Origin: Terana coerulea | Taxonomy: Eukaryota; Basidiomycota; Agaricomycetes; Polyporales; Phanerochaetaceae | DNA: 64,000 nt | Assembly: GCA_024811115.1 (NCBI GenBank) | Contig: JAKOGH010000708.1 | Span: forward strand, 62,001 to 126,000 | Reading direction: 5' to 3' | The notes under the pieces: model-generated | Seen by the model: only the letters and a program-made list of their open reading frames with translations | Told to the model about the DNA's origin: nothing | Database searches by the model: none | Position numbers and translations under genes: made by a program | Shown: one piece after another, positions 1 through 12,603 of the stretch | Layout: every line of letters begins with the position of its first letter | Position numbering within the stretch: the first letter of the stretch is position 1

Positions 1-254
1 TTGATTTCAGTCAATGACTGGTCGCCCAAAATGGTAACCCGGCACGGCTGAAATGCAAACTCTGCAGAGACGCTGAAAAAGTTCTCACGCAGGGGTATTC
101 GTAGTCCTGTGTCTGACTGAGAATTGTGATTGGCTGACGGAAATCTCCGCGCCAGGACCCGGAGAACCTTCAGTCAAAGTCACAGTCAACGCGTCTCAGT
201 CAGAAAACTGTGACTATCTGACTAGTCAGTGACTAGTCACTGACTCGCACAACG
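1..254. other. Non-coding stretch with GTCAGTGAC-type palindromes
   Basis: No coding sequence is visible. The stretch is rich in short CAGTCA/TGACTG words. It contains a 13-base interrupted palindrome at 8-20 (CAGTCA-A-TGACTG) and a perfect 22-base palindrome at 224-245, immediately upstream of the point near 255 where homology to the 2.2-kb repeat begins. The palindrome sits at the breakpoint of a 5'-truncated repeat copy, so it may mark an insertion or recombination junction. That role is inference. Confidence 0.4.
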
Positions 255-1529
255 CTGTCTGGCACTGAGGGCTTGCACCAGCCGCTCGCTACCGCTTCTC
301 TTGTCAAATGCTTCCTCGACGCCCACAACCACGACGATGCAGCCTTCAAGCTTGCTCTCGATACGTTGGGGTACTACAACATCCCAATCAATCCGCACCA
401 ACATGGTGTCAAATTCGTCCCGGTCGACTGTGACCAGGCAGGACTCCGGAATTTTATGATGATTATGAATCGCTTTGCAAACAGAATGCTAGCCTACCAC
501 GATGGGGAACGTAGCAAGGCCAAGCAGGACGCCGCCCACTCCAGTCCAGTCACTAAGGTGACCGCCACCGCTGTTGCTCCTCAATGCGAAGATATGGAAG
601 TCGATGATGTCGAGTCTACGCCGATACTCGCCACCGCGCCCGCTCCTGTGACTGCCCCTGCTCCTGCGGAGCCCGCTGTTGTGACCTTGCCGACGCCTGC
701 TTCCGCTTCCAGTCCGGTTCCCGCCTTAACCACTACTATTCCCTCTGGCGAAGAAGTCGCACAGCCTATGGAAGGCATAGCAGGAAGCATTGACTTGGAG
801 AGGTCTGGAGAAGTTACGGGCTTGGGTGCAAAGGATCAGGTGAGTACATGGTTTCTGCGTGCAGTGTAGCCCACTTGAGTACTCATCACACACCAGCAGT
901 ACCCGATGATTCAGGACGAAGAGCAACCTGCCTCACCGCCAGCAGCTCCGGTCACGTCCCGTCCAGTTGCCCCGCTACCCTCCCGATTCTCTCGCTCCCC
1001 GGTGGTCTCTAGTCCTCAAGACGTACTATTGGCGACCACTTCAACAGTTCTACTCGCAGAAACTACTACCTCTACGCCTCCTCAGCCTATCGAACAATCT
1101 AACGAATGTACAACGCTGACGGCCTCTCGCCCGATTGCTGCGCTTCCGTCTCGCATTCGTCGGTCTCCCCAGGTTCCCAGTCCGCAGAGCCTCCCATCGG
1201 CCGGCGCTTCGACAGCTCAACCCTCTCCTGAGACTAAGTCCACCGCGCCGTCGACGCAGGCAGACGAATCCGACCGGGCTGACAAGAAGAAGAAGCGAAG
1301 GACGCGCCGCGCCGGCCAGAACATCCGCATCGCCGTGATAAAGACCAACCAGGCAGACCCCGAAGTACGCGAACGCGAAGGAGCTGAAGCTCTTCTCTTG
1401 CTCCTCGCAGGTTCATCTGCGCCGACCGCTGCCAACCTCGCCTACTCTCACACTACTTTCGAGGGCTCGTCTCAGGCTGCGGTGGTCTCGTCTCGTCTCG
1501 CCGGCCTTGGGTTCTATCCTACCGCTTAG
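255..1529 (+). pseudogene. Repeat-family gene copy A, 5'-truncated
   Basis: Function not recognised. The reading frame runs from about 255 to 839, a phase-0 intron fits at 840-899 (GTGAGT...CAG), and the second exon runs 900-1529. The architecture has three parts: an N-terminal probably helical domain of about 90 residues (HQPLATASLVKCFLDAHNHD...), a long Ala/Pro/Ser/Thr-rich linker, and a basic cluster (KKKKRRTRR, a possible nuclear localisation signal) before a C-terminal helical stretch of about 60 residues. No ATG is in frame: the frame opens through a TTG, and the 21 N-terminal residues of copy B are missing. Otherwise the two exons are open, so decay appears to be by 5' truncation. Related copies lie at 28093-29014, 29445-29997 and 34390-35687. 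Confidence 0.6.
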
Positions 1530-1775
1530 ACTGCGACCGCTCTGGACTCTTGAGACACTTTGACTTGGGCGACTTGACACCAACACCGCGGCATTCGACT
1601 CTACTGACGACACTGGACTTCACCAACGACGACGACGAGACGACGCACCTCCTTTCCTCAGTACCTCGCGGACAGCCCGCCATCGCCTCCGGACCGAGCA
1701 CCAGCTTAGGCGCCTTCGGATGCGACATCGCTGCCCTCTCCTCAGGACCCCAGGTTACTGTCGGCAACCACCTAC

Positions 1776-1957
1776 CTTTAGCCGAGTGCTCTAGAAGCAC
1801 CCTCTTGGATACCGTCGTCACCTACCTCTCGTCCTGAAGATCACACCTCGCGAGGTTCACCGCCATTCACGCCGCCTTCCGCCGAGTGCTGCAAAGCACC
1901 CTGAAGCGCGACTCCACCGTCTTTTCTTCAGCCGAGTGCTTTTAAAGCACCCTGAAG
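1776..1957 (+). repeat. Tandem stem-loop units in repeat copy A
   Basis: Three imperfect units, around 1777-1803, 1876-1906 and 1926-1957, each carry the invariant stem GTGCT/AGCAC with a variable 4-5 base loop. Two of them have outer arms CTTC...GAAG. Spacing is about 100 then 50 bases. The units lie after the stop codon of the family gene, so they are probably in its 3' untranslated region. The equivalent array in copy B has four units at the same spacing. Confidence 0.7.
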
Positions 1958-2579
1958 CTAGACGCCACCGTCCCTTACCTCCTATGTGGAGACTCTCGTC
2001 GTCGTCATCGTCGTCCGTGTCTCTCGTCGTCTCTCGTCTCTCAAGTCGTCGTCGCTCCCGTCCTTGGTCCAGTCGCTCAAGTTGTTCATCTCAGCGCCCT
2101 CTTGGTTCCGCTCGGTCTCTTTTGAGACCTCCGCTCCTCACACATCCTGTGCCAATTTTCTATTCAATATCCTCTAGACTCAGTTTTGTTTCTGTATCCG
2201 TCATCATCTAGATTTGTATCTCTTTCCTTGCCTCTCATCATTCTCCCTGATACCCCACACAATAATTATTACTATCTATACCTCTCATGATACTGTATGT
2301 AGAGCTTCCGTCTCGATATGTCTTTCTCTGCGTCTTACATTTCACGGCCTCGGATATATCTTCCCATTTCCTTTCGGTTTTACTACTTTCTAGGCGATAG
2401 TGCCTCTGTATCATTGTATCAGCTCTTAAGGGCTATCATTTTGTATCGAGTATAGTTTGGAATACACATTGGCCACGTAACAAAGCTATCTAGTCTCGGT
2501 CCTTCGACAAGTAAGCTATGGATACCATTAGAAGCTAAGAAGCTGTGGTCTCGTCCACCACCGACATGCCAGCAGACAT

Positions 2580-4047
2580 TTAAATATGCCTAAACTGCAC
2601 TAGCTTGGATACATGCAAGGTTCCCAATGCATCATAGTTAGGTAGAAGGGTAAAAACCGAAGAGTCTTGGATGGCTCGCACGTCGCAGCAAGACGATAGA
2701 GCGATGCGCACGACCTTGAAGCTGTCTACCGATTCGGCAAGTGCGACAAGACCACCATCTACGAGGGAGAACAGTGCTCTGTGCGCCGCCAGGTCATGCC
2801 ACACCTGGCTCCCTCGGGTGGCGTGGTCAGAGGGAGACAGCCGCCGCTCAGTGCACTGATGCACAATGTCGAGGGTGATCAATTCGAGGGGAAGACTTGC
2901 CGAGGCTAGGCGGAGAATGAGCTTCTGTGCAGCGAGCCAAAGCTTGAGGGTCGTAATGGAGCTGCTGAAGTCGTCTGATTGGATGCCGCAGAGAGACATG
3001 TGAAGTGTGACAGAGCGTAAATTTCGAAAGCCCGCTTGGGCGACGCTATTCATGATTGCTTTGACCTCCGAAGATTCCTTCTCTGCAAGGAAGCGTGAGA
3101 CTATGATTGTGTTCTGCGCAAGTGGACCCACCTGTTATGTCTAGGTAATTGAGGTTTATGCCAAGATGCCTCAGCTGAGGTCCGACAGCGTTAAGGAGAT
3201 CCATGGTGTGCGGCAGGGTGTCGATGTCGTCCGCACCACACTGGAGGTCCAAAGACGTCAAAACACCAATGAACGGAAGCCCTGAACAACTGCTGCATCA
3301 GCTGCATGACGGGTGCCGGGTGTGCGATGGACACAGCTTGTATGCGCAAGTTTGAAGGGAACGGTGCAAGCTCCCATGCGGCTGGGTCATGACAGCCCGA
3401 TAGGTGCAGTTCCTCAATCTTTTCGAAGAACATGAGGATGTCGGCGAAGTCGCCGCGGCCAACGTACCAGGGATCAACCTGCGGATAGCATATCCGCAGA
3501 GTGTCCAGGCGGAACTGATGTTCTCGCACAGCACGGGTAGACCGTTCGGCGGCTCCAGGACCACTATTCCACGGAAAGACAATGTTGGAAAGATGTAGGT
3601 TCCGTAGTTTGGGCAAGTGGTTTAGAATCTTGGAAAAAGGGATGGGTCGGTGTGACAGCACGTCAGCTGTCCGAGATCCAGGTCGTCAAAGACTTCCGCG
3701 GACAGCGAGAGAGTGAATATGAGCGCGGAAATATGGGGGCTCCCCACCAAGAACGCAAAGAAGCCTTCGAGGGTTTCTAGCCCCTGTCTGCGTTTGGAGT
3801 TCTCCGTAACAGAGCTTGCGAAAAGATCAATAAAGTGTACTGGTTGCTTGCCCGGTAGGAATGTAAATGTAAACTTGACCTTCTCAAAAAGTGCTGGTAG
3901 GCAAATGGCTCGTAGATTCGAAGAGGCCAACGAGCAGGATATTAAGTCATCCTTCGTGGACGGACTGGTCGGTAGGTAGATCAATATGTGGGCAAGTAGT
4001 TCGTTTGGGAGATGTGGAACATCGGAGGAGCATCGAATGGGTTCCAT
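2580..4047 (-). pseudogene. F-box protein gene, broken by frameshifts
   Basis: The N-terminus reads ...VPHLPNELLAHILIYLP, the start of a classical F-box. It is followed by leucine-rich text typical of basidiomycete F-box/LRR-like proteins, for example LRNLHLSNIVF and IEELHLSGC. F-box proteins recruit substrates to SCF ubiquitin ligases through Skp1. The start is the ATG at 4047-4045. Three changes of frame interrupt the coding sequence, near 3660, 3270 and 3130. No intron of plausible size explains them; the apparent gaps would be 33 bases or less. Either the gene is a pseudogene or the sequence carries single-base errors. With the frames joined the product would be about 480 residues, a normal size for the group. 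Confidence 0.6.
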
Positions 4048-6050
4048 AGCGCAATGCTTCGCGGTATACGGTGGCTAGTTATCGGAGCCTAATGCTGTAT
4101 CGCTGCTCAACAGCTTCAACAATGAGTTATTGCAATTTGCGAAGGAGAAGTTAAGTACGTAGTCCACCCACCAGAGCCTCCTGGAGCGAGATGATAGTAG
4201 AATGGGGAAGTCGAGGCATAAAGGCCGCGTTACAGCTGATAAATGCCTCCTGTTGGCTATACGCTCTGTGCAAACATCATTGGCATCAGTAAACAGGGGT
4301 GATACGCTTGCATTGCCACGTCGGAGCGATTGGCCTTTGTGGCGGCCACGTGTCCGCTCCGGCTTCTCCCGGTCGGAGCTTGTCGTCCAAGCGCCAAGCA
4401 GTAGCGAAAATCCGTTCATGCTTCAGACTACGACACCCCTCGCCATAGCTGATTCACCTATGCGTTGCTTATTCTAACGGCGCACACAAACTGAAGTGTA
4501 CTAACGAAGGTAAGTTCTGGTCCCAAACTAGCAGTTCTAACCGTAAGTATCTACTTGGTCATATCAACATCGCTCCCAACGACTCCGAGATGTTCACCAC
4601 GGGTTGACCGCCTTTCTTCAACTATTCCGGCTCGAACCGAACGTACATTACGAAATGTGGCGGATGACAATGCACAACACCGCAGCCAGCGCGATGGTCA
4701 TGCAATAGTTTGGCGCTACGAAATGCTCTCCGCGTAACCTAGAAAAGGGCCCATCCGGGATACTTCATGCCGATGCTCAACGACAGACGCGGGTCGCCGC
4801 TCAGCATCTTCATTTGATGCACCTGCAAAGCCTAGCCTGTTGAAACCGTTTCTGCGAAGGGATTGCCGCCGAAGTATCTATGTCCGACATTTGACTGCCG
4901 CATGAGACCGCGCGCTAGTACTTCACGGTCTCCCGACGTGTTCGGACACTGCTATGGGTAGTTCAATCCCTGAGCTGTACACAAGATGCACGTACATAAT
5001 ATAGACGCAAACGCCTAGCAGGTAAGTCAATCTCTTATATGTCTGGCTACGAGCGTCTCATTTCAGTGCCCGAATCTTAGCCTTCCCGAGGCCGACAGTG
5101 TAAGTGTTCTTTTGCGGTCATCGGTGTACCCATTAGTTAATGCCATAAAACAGCGCTTGAAGGGGCCCGAGAAGCGAAGAGATTCGCTCTTGACGCTATT
5201 CATGGCTCAATCGCCGGGCCTCTATTCTTAGCGATCCTCCCTCATTGCTGCGCCCTTCAACAACTCGGCCTGTTATTTGGAATCACACCAAATGGCCGCA
5301 TGCTCTAGCTGTTGGCTGAACCTTGTTAGCATGCAATTCTCCGCAATGTATCGCTTCGCAAGACCTCATCTTGTTGATCAGCCGCCTGGCGGACCGCTCT
5401 TCCCGTACCTGCCGGAGCCCTCGTCCATTTTCAGCGGTGTCCTACGCATGCACAGAGGGGGCTCAGGCCACTGAGGAACAACAGTCATGCTGGAGGGACG
5501 GTCTATGCTACACGTCTGCCCATACACGACCTTCGCTCGAGCAAGGGAGAGAGAAGTGGAGGCGCCTAGACGCTTGTGATGTTCTCACTCCCAGATACAC
5601 AGGAGCCACTAAACCATGACCACATACGTGAGTAAGCCATATCGCCAACTTAACGGCGGGAATAGAATTTGCTGATCCTGTGCGCTCCAGAATTAGTCCT
5701 TGAGTACGTTCCCGCTGCAATGTTCGGCGGCCGCAGTTGATCATATGCCGGTCACCGACACGGTCCGTTTATGACGACAACTCAACTCTGCTCTTACATG
5801 CATGCAGCATGAACCCTGTTTTTTCGGCACGTACGGCTGTACCAAATGCGTCCGCCTGGTGAGCGCGAGTTCTTAATTTGGGAGACGCTCCTCCAGCTCA
5901 CTAACGACGAAGTAGCATTGCCGCAGCTCATGGATCCCGCAATTGTCCTAGCTAGGTATGCGCCCTTGTATGCATGCCGTGTGCTCTGAGTAGCCTCCGT
6001 ATCTTCCCGCAACCCCGTCAGGTCCGGCATTGCAGCCAGTCCTCAAAACG
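4048..6050. other. Gene-poor stretch, nothing recognised
   Basis: Only short open frames without family resemblance, repeats or convincing splice patterns are visible on either strand. The last 80 bases are the promoter region of the downstream oxalate decarboxylase. Confidence 0.4.
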
Positions 6051-6051
6051 T

Positions 6052-6057
6052 TATAAG
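6052..6057 (+). promoter_or_regulatory. TATA box of oxalate decarboxylase 1
   Basis: TATAAG lies 80 bases upstream of the ATG at 6133. The second oxalate decarboxylase has TATAAAAG at nearly the same distance from its ATG. Confidence 0.5.
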
Positions 6058-6132
6058 AGCTCTGACCACATTCTGCTAGATCCTCAGCAAGTAATTGCCT
6101 TTCATCGCTTCTGTGTCACTCAACATAACACC

Positions 6133-8242
6133 ATGTCTCTCGCCAAACTCTTTTCCTCTGTCAACTGCGCGATTCTACTAGCTTCGTATGCGGTCGCTGC
6201 TCCTGCCGGAACTTCCGCCACTGCCGCAGGGGGCGTCCTCGCGACATCCTCTGCTGTGAGCAGTGACGCGTCGGTGCCGTCTGTCAACGCTGCTGCGTCT
6301 GCCAATGGCACTTTTGGTATGTCGCCCACCGTGTCACTCCATCATTATTCCACTAAGCCTTCTTTACTTAGCAGCACCCTCTCCAACAATTACGCCAGTT
6401 TACGAGACCGTTTCTCCAGCCTCGGACAGCCCGAACACTGTCGAGTGGGGTCCCAATTACACAGGGGTACCGCAGGCTACTCGCGGAACATTGGGGTCTA
6501 ACGTGATTGGTCCCCACAACGTCCCCCTAGAACTGCAGAACCCCGACTTGTTAGCGCCGCCAACCACGGACGCCGGTACTGTGTAAGCTTTTATGAGCTC
6601 TTACGTTTGCATCCTCTTGCTGAGCGAAGCTCTCAGCGGAAACCCCAAATGGCCGTTTGACCTCAGCCCTAACCGCATCCAGACTGGCGGCTGGGCCCGC
6701 CAACAGAACAGTAAGTTTATTCCGGGCGGGCGGACCTTTGCTTATGCTCATGCATCATTTGCTTAGTTGCAAACCTTCCAATTGCAACTGAGCTTGCCGG
6801 CGTCGACATGCGCTTGGAGGCCGGTGCGATTCGGTGAGTGCCCAATGCCTGAGCTCCCATCCGCACCTCTTACAAGTTCAATCAACAGCGAACTGCATTG
6901 GCACACAAGCTCAGAGGTAAGCTCATTTAGCCCTTTTACTGTAGTGAACCGTGCTAATCAATGTTAACTCAGTGGGCATATGTTACCAAGGTTAGAGAGC
7001 AAGCGGCTTAATTCTCAGCATCATTTAACATTGTATTGCTCGCAGGGCTCAGTGCAAGTAACCGCCGTCAACCAGAACGGCCAGAACTTTGTCGGAACTG
7101 CCGTATGCCTAGTGGCGTTTCTAATAATAACGCAGCTGATCATTCCCACCTTGCTAGAATCAAGGAGATCTTTGGTTTTTCCCTCCCGGAATTCCTCACT
7201 CTCTCCAAGCTACTAACGCTACTGATTATGGCGCTGAATTTCTCCTCGTAAGTTTTACTATATCATCCATTTATTTGCAACTATTCAACGATGAGCGCAG
7301 GTCTTCGACGATGGCAGCTTTTCTGAAGACGGAACTTTCCTGGTGACCGACTGGTTGGCCCACGTACCCAAAGAGGTTATCGCCAAAAACTTCCAGGCTG
7401 ACATCTCGCTGTTCAACGAGATTCCTGGGAAAGAGCTTTACATCTTCCCTTCCGGTTTGTACCCCTGTCTGAACGTGCATGAGAGCATAACTGATTGTGC
7501 GAACCTTCCAGAGGCGCCAGGGCCCGACTCAGACGCTCCCGTCAGCCCTGAAGGTGCAGTTCCCAACTCGTACACGTTCGCTATGTCGCAAATGCCAGCG
7601 ACGCAGCTGTCCGGCGGCACTGTCAAAATCGTTGACTCGCACACTTTCGCGATCTCTACCACGACTGCGGTCGCCGAAGTGACGGTTGCGCCCGGTGCGA
7701 TGCGTGAGCTCCACTGGCACCCTACTCAGGACGAGTGGGCATACTTCCTGTGCGTCTTTCTATATTTAAGTCTTGCTCGGAGGCACTAAAGCCTCGGGTG
7801 CAGGGAGGGCAATGCTCGTGTGACCTTGTTCGCATCGCAAGGTAACGCCAAGACCTATAACTATCAGCCCGGTGACATTGGTAAGCCGCTGCATGACTGC
7901 CATCGTGTAGCGCTGTCGAGCAACTGACCTTCTTGTCAGCATACGTCCCCGCTCCTTACGGCCACTACGTGGAAAACATCGGCGATACCACGTTACACTT
8001 CCTCGAGATTTTCAAGACCGATACTTTCCAAGATGTCAGCCTGAGTCAGGTATGGCACTCTCATACCATACTTCGTACTTCGTATCATGTTAATCCACAT
8101 GCTCACACAGTGGCTCGCTCTCACTCCTCCCGAAATGGTCAAGGCCACCCTCAACCTAAACGATGAGGCCTTATCACACCTCAGCAAGGTCAAACAGATT
8201 GTTGTCGGGCCAGGCAACAGTACCAACAGCACTACCGTCTGA
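6133..8242 (+). CDS. Oxalate decarboxylase 1 (secreted bicupin)
   Basis: Predicted to convert oxalate to formate and CO2 outside the cell with Mn-loaded cupin domains, as in white-rot fungi. Thirteen exons fit with consistent phases: 6133-6316, 6372-6582, 6637-6710, 6767-6833, 6889-6916, 6973-6990, 7046-7102, 7158-7247, 7301-7454, 7512-7749, 7804-7880, 7940-8049 and 8111-8242. They give 479 residues. Residues 1-20 are a signal peptide, followed by an Ala/Ser/Thr-rich spacer. Cupin 1 shows RELHWH...E...H (GIPHSLQA), and cupin 2 shows [12 protein letters not shown] and GHYVENIGD, so both His-His-Glu-His metal sites are present. Exon 6 is only 18 bases. A paralogue at 23960 shares almost every exon length. 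Oxalate oxidase is the less likely alternative, because the bicupin layout is that of fungal decarboxylases. Confidence 0.92.
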
Positions 8243-8468
8243 GTTGGCAGCAGCAAGATTCCGACCAAGAGACCCACACATAATTCCTGCTATCTCTTGC
8301 ACATCTTGCTTGCCATTTGCTGTAGTGTAGCTTACTTCCCAATAAATGGCCTGGTCGCTCGATGTACAGTCTTGCGTCCGCACGCCCAATGGTATAGTCT
8401 TTATGAGAGACAGTAGGGTATATTACTCAGCCAATAAATACGGGTATGACGACGCAGAAATTTTCGGC

Positions 8469-11400
8469 TTATATGCGGCTGCTATTGCTGTCCCTTTCGG
8501 ATGCATCTCTTTCTCTTTGCCTTGCTTCCCGATCTCGCTCGCGCTCCTTGGGCCTCGGAGTCGAGGCAGACGCCGAAGACTTGTCCTTCGTCTTCGTCTG
8601 TCGGAAACAGAGGAACTCAATGCCTGTCGCGCGCCGGGTCTCGGCCAGCGTCTTCTTGACGCCGTCCAAATGCGTCTGCAGGTTCTCGTCACCGGATTTA
8701 CGGGCGTATGCCTGCGAGATCTTGTTATAGAGCTCCGAGAGCGTCTTGGCTGCGGATTCCGTGACGTATCGCGACAGCGTCTGGTGCATGAACTCAATTT
8801 CTAGAGTCGCCTGCGGGACGCGCAAGATGTCAGCTCATCGCCAGAATGCAGGGAGACCAGCTCCTACCCTAAGCATTCCACCCATCCCGAACTTTTTCAC
8901 TTGACGGAAGCAGCGCAAGGCTTCCTCCGCCACGTCTTCAACCAACGCGTTCAATGTGCGATCCAATAAAGGGGCGGCCGCGGCGCTGACTTGTGCATGC
9001 ACGCCCACAAGGTACATCAAGATTTCGAAGACGTATGGTCGGATTTCTAGACGTCAATGCGACATGTGTGAGTCTGGCGAACAAAGAAAGGCAAGCCCTT
9101 TCTGACCTTTCGGCTGCGGCGTCTCATACCAATTCATTCCGCTATCCAAAACGCCGCTTCGAACAATGCTGGTGAGAACGGCGGACTTAGGCCTAACGTA
9201 GCTCTCGAAGAGCGTCTTGTCCAGCTCTTGTACGACGGCTGCCAAAGTCTAACAGACACAGTCAGCACGAGACGAAACCAGGAACCAATGTATGGGTACC
9301 TGTCGTTCCTCTTGAATTGACACAGAGAAGGCGGCCTCCAGCTCGTTGATCATGCTGGGTATCACTACCTTTGAGAGATGAGAGAAGTTGGAGACGACGA
9401 GAAGGAGCCGTGTATCCTAGTTACACTCATGCGTAAACCTAGAGAAGATACAGATTTGAATGATAACACTCACCGGATTCCCAACGTCAAGAAGTTCTAA
9501 AGGATTTGACTCATTAACTGAATTGACCTCTGACATGTTGCGCTTCGTGCCGGCGATCTGAGGTGACTCGTCCGACGCCAGATGAACAAGTCCGTCCAAG
9601 AATGCATACAATGTATCCAGGAAAGCTTTCGCGATCTTGGATATAAAGCTTTGTGGTACGGGGTTCTGCTTGACGAGGCGAGAGGTGGATGATGTAGCAT
9701 TCGTAACATCAATACCTCCCGCGATCTTGAAGGCGCCCGTCGTAACATGGCGTTGGAAAAGGCGTATCTGGGATAGATACACAGTTGTATGCCGCTCAGT
9801 GCTGGATCCTGTCCAAGTCTCCAAATGGTAGAAAATATTCGCATCTGAAACGAACATTAACAAACAAATGATAAACCGTGGTAGCAAGGGAAGCGTACCG
9901 CGCAACCACGCATGAACTAGGATGTCATCAAACTTCCACCTTGCGCTCTCCAGTAGATTTTTTAAGATCGAACTAGCTTCCGACGAGATTTCCATGCCGT
10001 TGATTTCGTTGATACTGTCCTGTACCTCGCCCAATATCTTCGTAAGGTAGTGCATTGTAGTGAGGGTGTTGGAATCACGAGGTAGCATAGGAGGGGTAGG
10101 GCTACTACCGAAGTTCGGAGAAGACACGGCGGCATCGGAGAACATGAAAAATTCCGACAAAAGAGAGATGTATTGCTTCACGATATCAAGGGCCATCGTT
10201 TTACATTGCGATGGACTTCGCCGGGAAGTGGTGGTAACATTCTACCAAGTGAGTCAGCCTGCTGCAACACCCTCATTGAAGCGGAGCTGAGCGTACCCGT
10301 TTGAACTTTCCGTCCAGGAACGATTGTGCAATCTTCCAAAAATTGGGAAGACTATTGAGCATCGCCTCGGAGATATTCTTCACCATGTTCATGACGGCCT
10401 GCCATACGTCATAACCCCCAGATTGTGCTACACACAACTCATCATTGAGTGATCGACCAGAGAATACGCATACACTCACATATTACAGGATCCAGCTGCT
10501 TAGAATCCAATGCATATAGGCATAGCTTGAGCTGCGAGGCTAACGATTCCGTTAATGCCGAAGGAGATAGGGTTTCCGCCGATGACTTGTCATGTATGGC
10601 TGATATGAGATTGAGTAACTAGTGATATGGTAACATCTGAGTATAACCCACATTTAAGTGCAGCGACAGATGTTTTGAACGTTTCCCGCATGTGCTCTAG
10701 AATATACTTGTGCTGGGCGTCGAAATAGGACCATACGGGCTCCTCGTTGGGGCTGAGATCCATCAAGACCCTACATGGAAGATCAACTGAGCATATAACT
10801 TGCTTTATACCTTGCGAAAACCTACTCGAGCGTTTTCTCTTGCTCCTCCACGCTTCTCGATGGCTCCTGCAGCTTCGCATGTAGCTGATTGCGCATTTCG
10901 CCCATAACGCGTTCCACGGTAGACCAGACCTTGTCAAGAATGCGTTTCTGTTGCTGCTGTGCCGCCAAGGATGTTGGTCCATCCTTGATAGAGCCAACGG
11001 GAAGGAGCTGATTGGAGCGAGACTCCATCATCAGCTTGCCCTTCTTGTAATCTCGTAACGCAGCCTCATATCGACCCTGAGGCGCCCGTAAGCGAGGAAG
11101 GTCGCGACGCGAATGTAGATGCACGTACAGCTTCAATGAATTCCATCAGGGAGCTGGGTAGGTTGAAGAAGAACCGTGAACGATCGAACACTCCGAGCGT
11201 CGTTCGAAGCTTCTGCGCCTTCAAGGCGTTCTCCAGGACGGGAAGGAAGACTTGGTCAGCTTTTTGAGCTCCCACTAGATTGTATAGTTAGACTCGAACG
11301 AGAGCAAATGGGAGCTACTTACGCTTGAGATGCTCGCGAAGCTGTTTGGTACCAAAGTCCGTCTCTTCCGCCAGTAGGCCCTCACGCATCTCGGCATACA

Positions 11401-12007
11401 AAGCTGCGCGGTATTAGTCTGCGGCTTAACCATCTGGGCGAGTACTCACCATCAGTCGACGCTTTCACCGCAACGAATCGGTCGAAGTTCTCCTCAACGA
11501 GTACGCGTATTGCCTCCGACCGTGAGTCAATCGCTTTGCTCAGGTGTGCAATTCCAGATGAGAGATCTTGGTATGTCGCATTGGGATGAACATTGGACAG
11601 GAAGGTCTTCGGTGTGAACGACTTCGAGTTGATCAAGACGGCGGCCTCTGAGCCAGACAATCAGGGCAAGTTCACGGCATGCGGGTGTAAATCTACTAAC
11701 TGGTCTCAGAGTCCATGTTGCGCAGACTAAGAGAGAGATCAACATACATGTAAGGATACAGAGATCCCAACGTACTCTACCGTCGCTCCCAAGCCCAACG
11801 GGTCGCTGTCGTACTCTCCACCAGAGCCTGACGGGCTCATCAAGATTGCTTCGTCAATGTCCTCGCCTACTTCTTCCCATACCCTACAACAGTCTCAGCC
11901 CTTCGCCCTACCAAACATATACCGGCACTTTACTTGGGCTCAGACGTAGAGAGTTTGTATGCCTTGAGCAAGTCATTGTCGTCCACATCAAAATTCAGTT
12001 TCGGCAT
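8469..12007 (-). CDS. SEC5: Exocyst complex component Sec5
   Basis: Subunit of the octameric exocyst that tethers secretory vesicles to the plasma membrane at growing hyphal tips. The start is the ATG at 12007-12005 ([20 protein letters not shown]), the conserved fungal Sec5 N-terminus. It is spliced to [14 protein letters not shown]...[10 protein letters not shown]. Further exons carry [39 protein letters not shown] and [20 protein letters not shown]. The C-terminal exons read [20 protein letters not shown] and [16 protein letters not shown], with a charged Arg/Glu tail ending at the TAA at 8471-8469. There are about fifteen introns of normal size and roughly 900 residues. The 3' end converges on oxalate decarboxylase 1 with 226 bases between. 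A decayed copy of its 5' end lies at 14900-15056. Confidence 0.9.
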
Positions 12008-12603
12008 GCTTGCTCATGCGTATGCCAGAGCTATCCTCCCTTGCTTTCAATTTCGCCTCAGTGCGTAGTCGCAAGACCTTGGTATCTTCCGAGTAGTCTT
12101 TTTCTGTTAACGTATGATGTACAAAGTAGGCAGACGTCAGATGAGATATGGTGCAGAGGGTAAGTAGATGAGGAGGTGGTCGTGAACGGGCGGCGGGAAG
12201 CTGCTCATAGCTCTGATCTCCGAAGAGCGCCCCTTCGGCAAATGCCACTCGATCAATAAGTAAAACTCCCGGAGGAGTGACTGGTCAAGTTGACCCAGAG
12301 TTGACCAGGGCAGACTAGTTTACGGCGCACTATGCCGTCAAGGAGTAAATAATTCTCAAACAGATCGACTGGGCGTAGTACATGCAGTGCGCACTAACCA
12401 AACATGATAAGGCGGTCAAGCAGCAAACAATAAAAAGTCCTCCGAGTCAGGCTAATCCGTCACGCTATTCCCCAATTACATGTTGATAATCACTTCCAAC
12501 GCTATCCCTTCTCTTGGTAGAGCGCAGGTATATGTGTGGAGCAAAAGTTCCGCATTGTGAGAGGTTCGCTGCGAAGTCTGCTGTACCAGTACGACTCGAC
12601 GGC

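Larger units (their letters stand above)
255..2456 (+). repeat. Dispersed 2.2-kb repeat, copy A
   Basis: The segment matches 33430-35690 on the opposite strand over nearly its full length: two exons, intron, hairpin-bearing 3' region and a C/T-rich tail ending near a shared GGCGATAGTGCCTCTGTAT word. Copy A begins inside the first exon (SGTEGLHQ equivalent) and lacks the start codon and promoter that copy B has. No terminal inverted repeats, reverse transcriptase or transposase are visible, so this is better described as a duplicated gene segment than as a recognised transposon class. Confidence 0.75.

Noticed and set aside
1550..1837. Third open frame after the copy A gene, similar to 33965-34369 in copy B
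   Set aside because: It begins at TTG, follows an in-frame stop and has no splice link. Its conservation is that of the whole duplicated segment. It is better read as 3' untranslated sequence.
255..2456. Reading the 2.2-kb repeat as a retrotransposon or DNA transposon
   Set aside because: No long terminal repeats, terminal inverted repeats, reverse transcriptase, integrase or transposase text is visible in either full copy.
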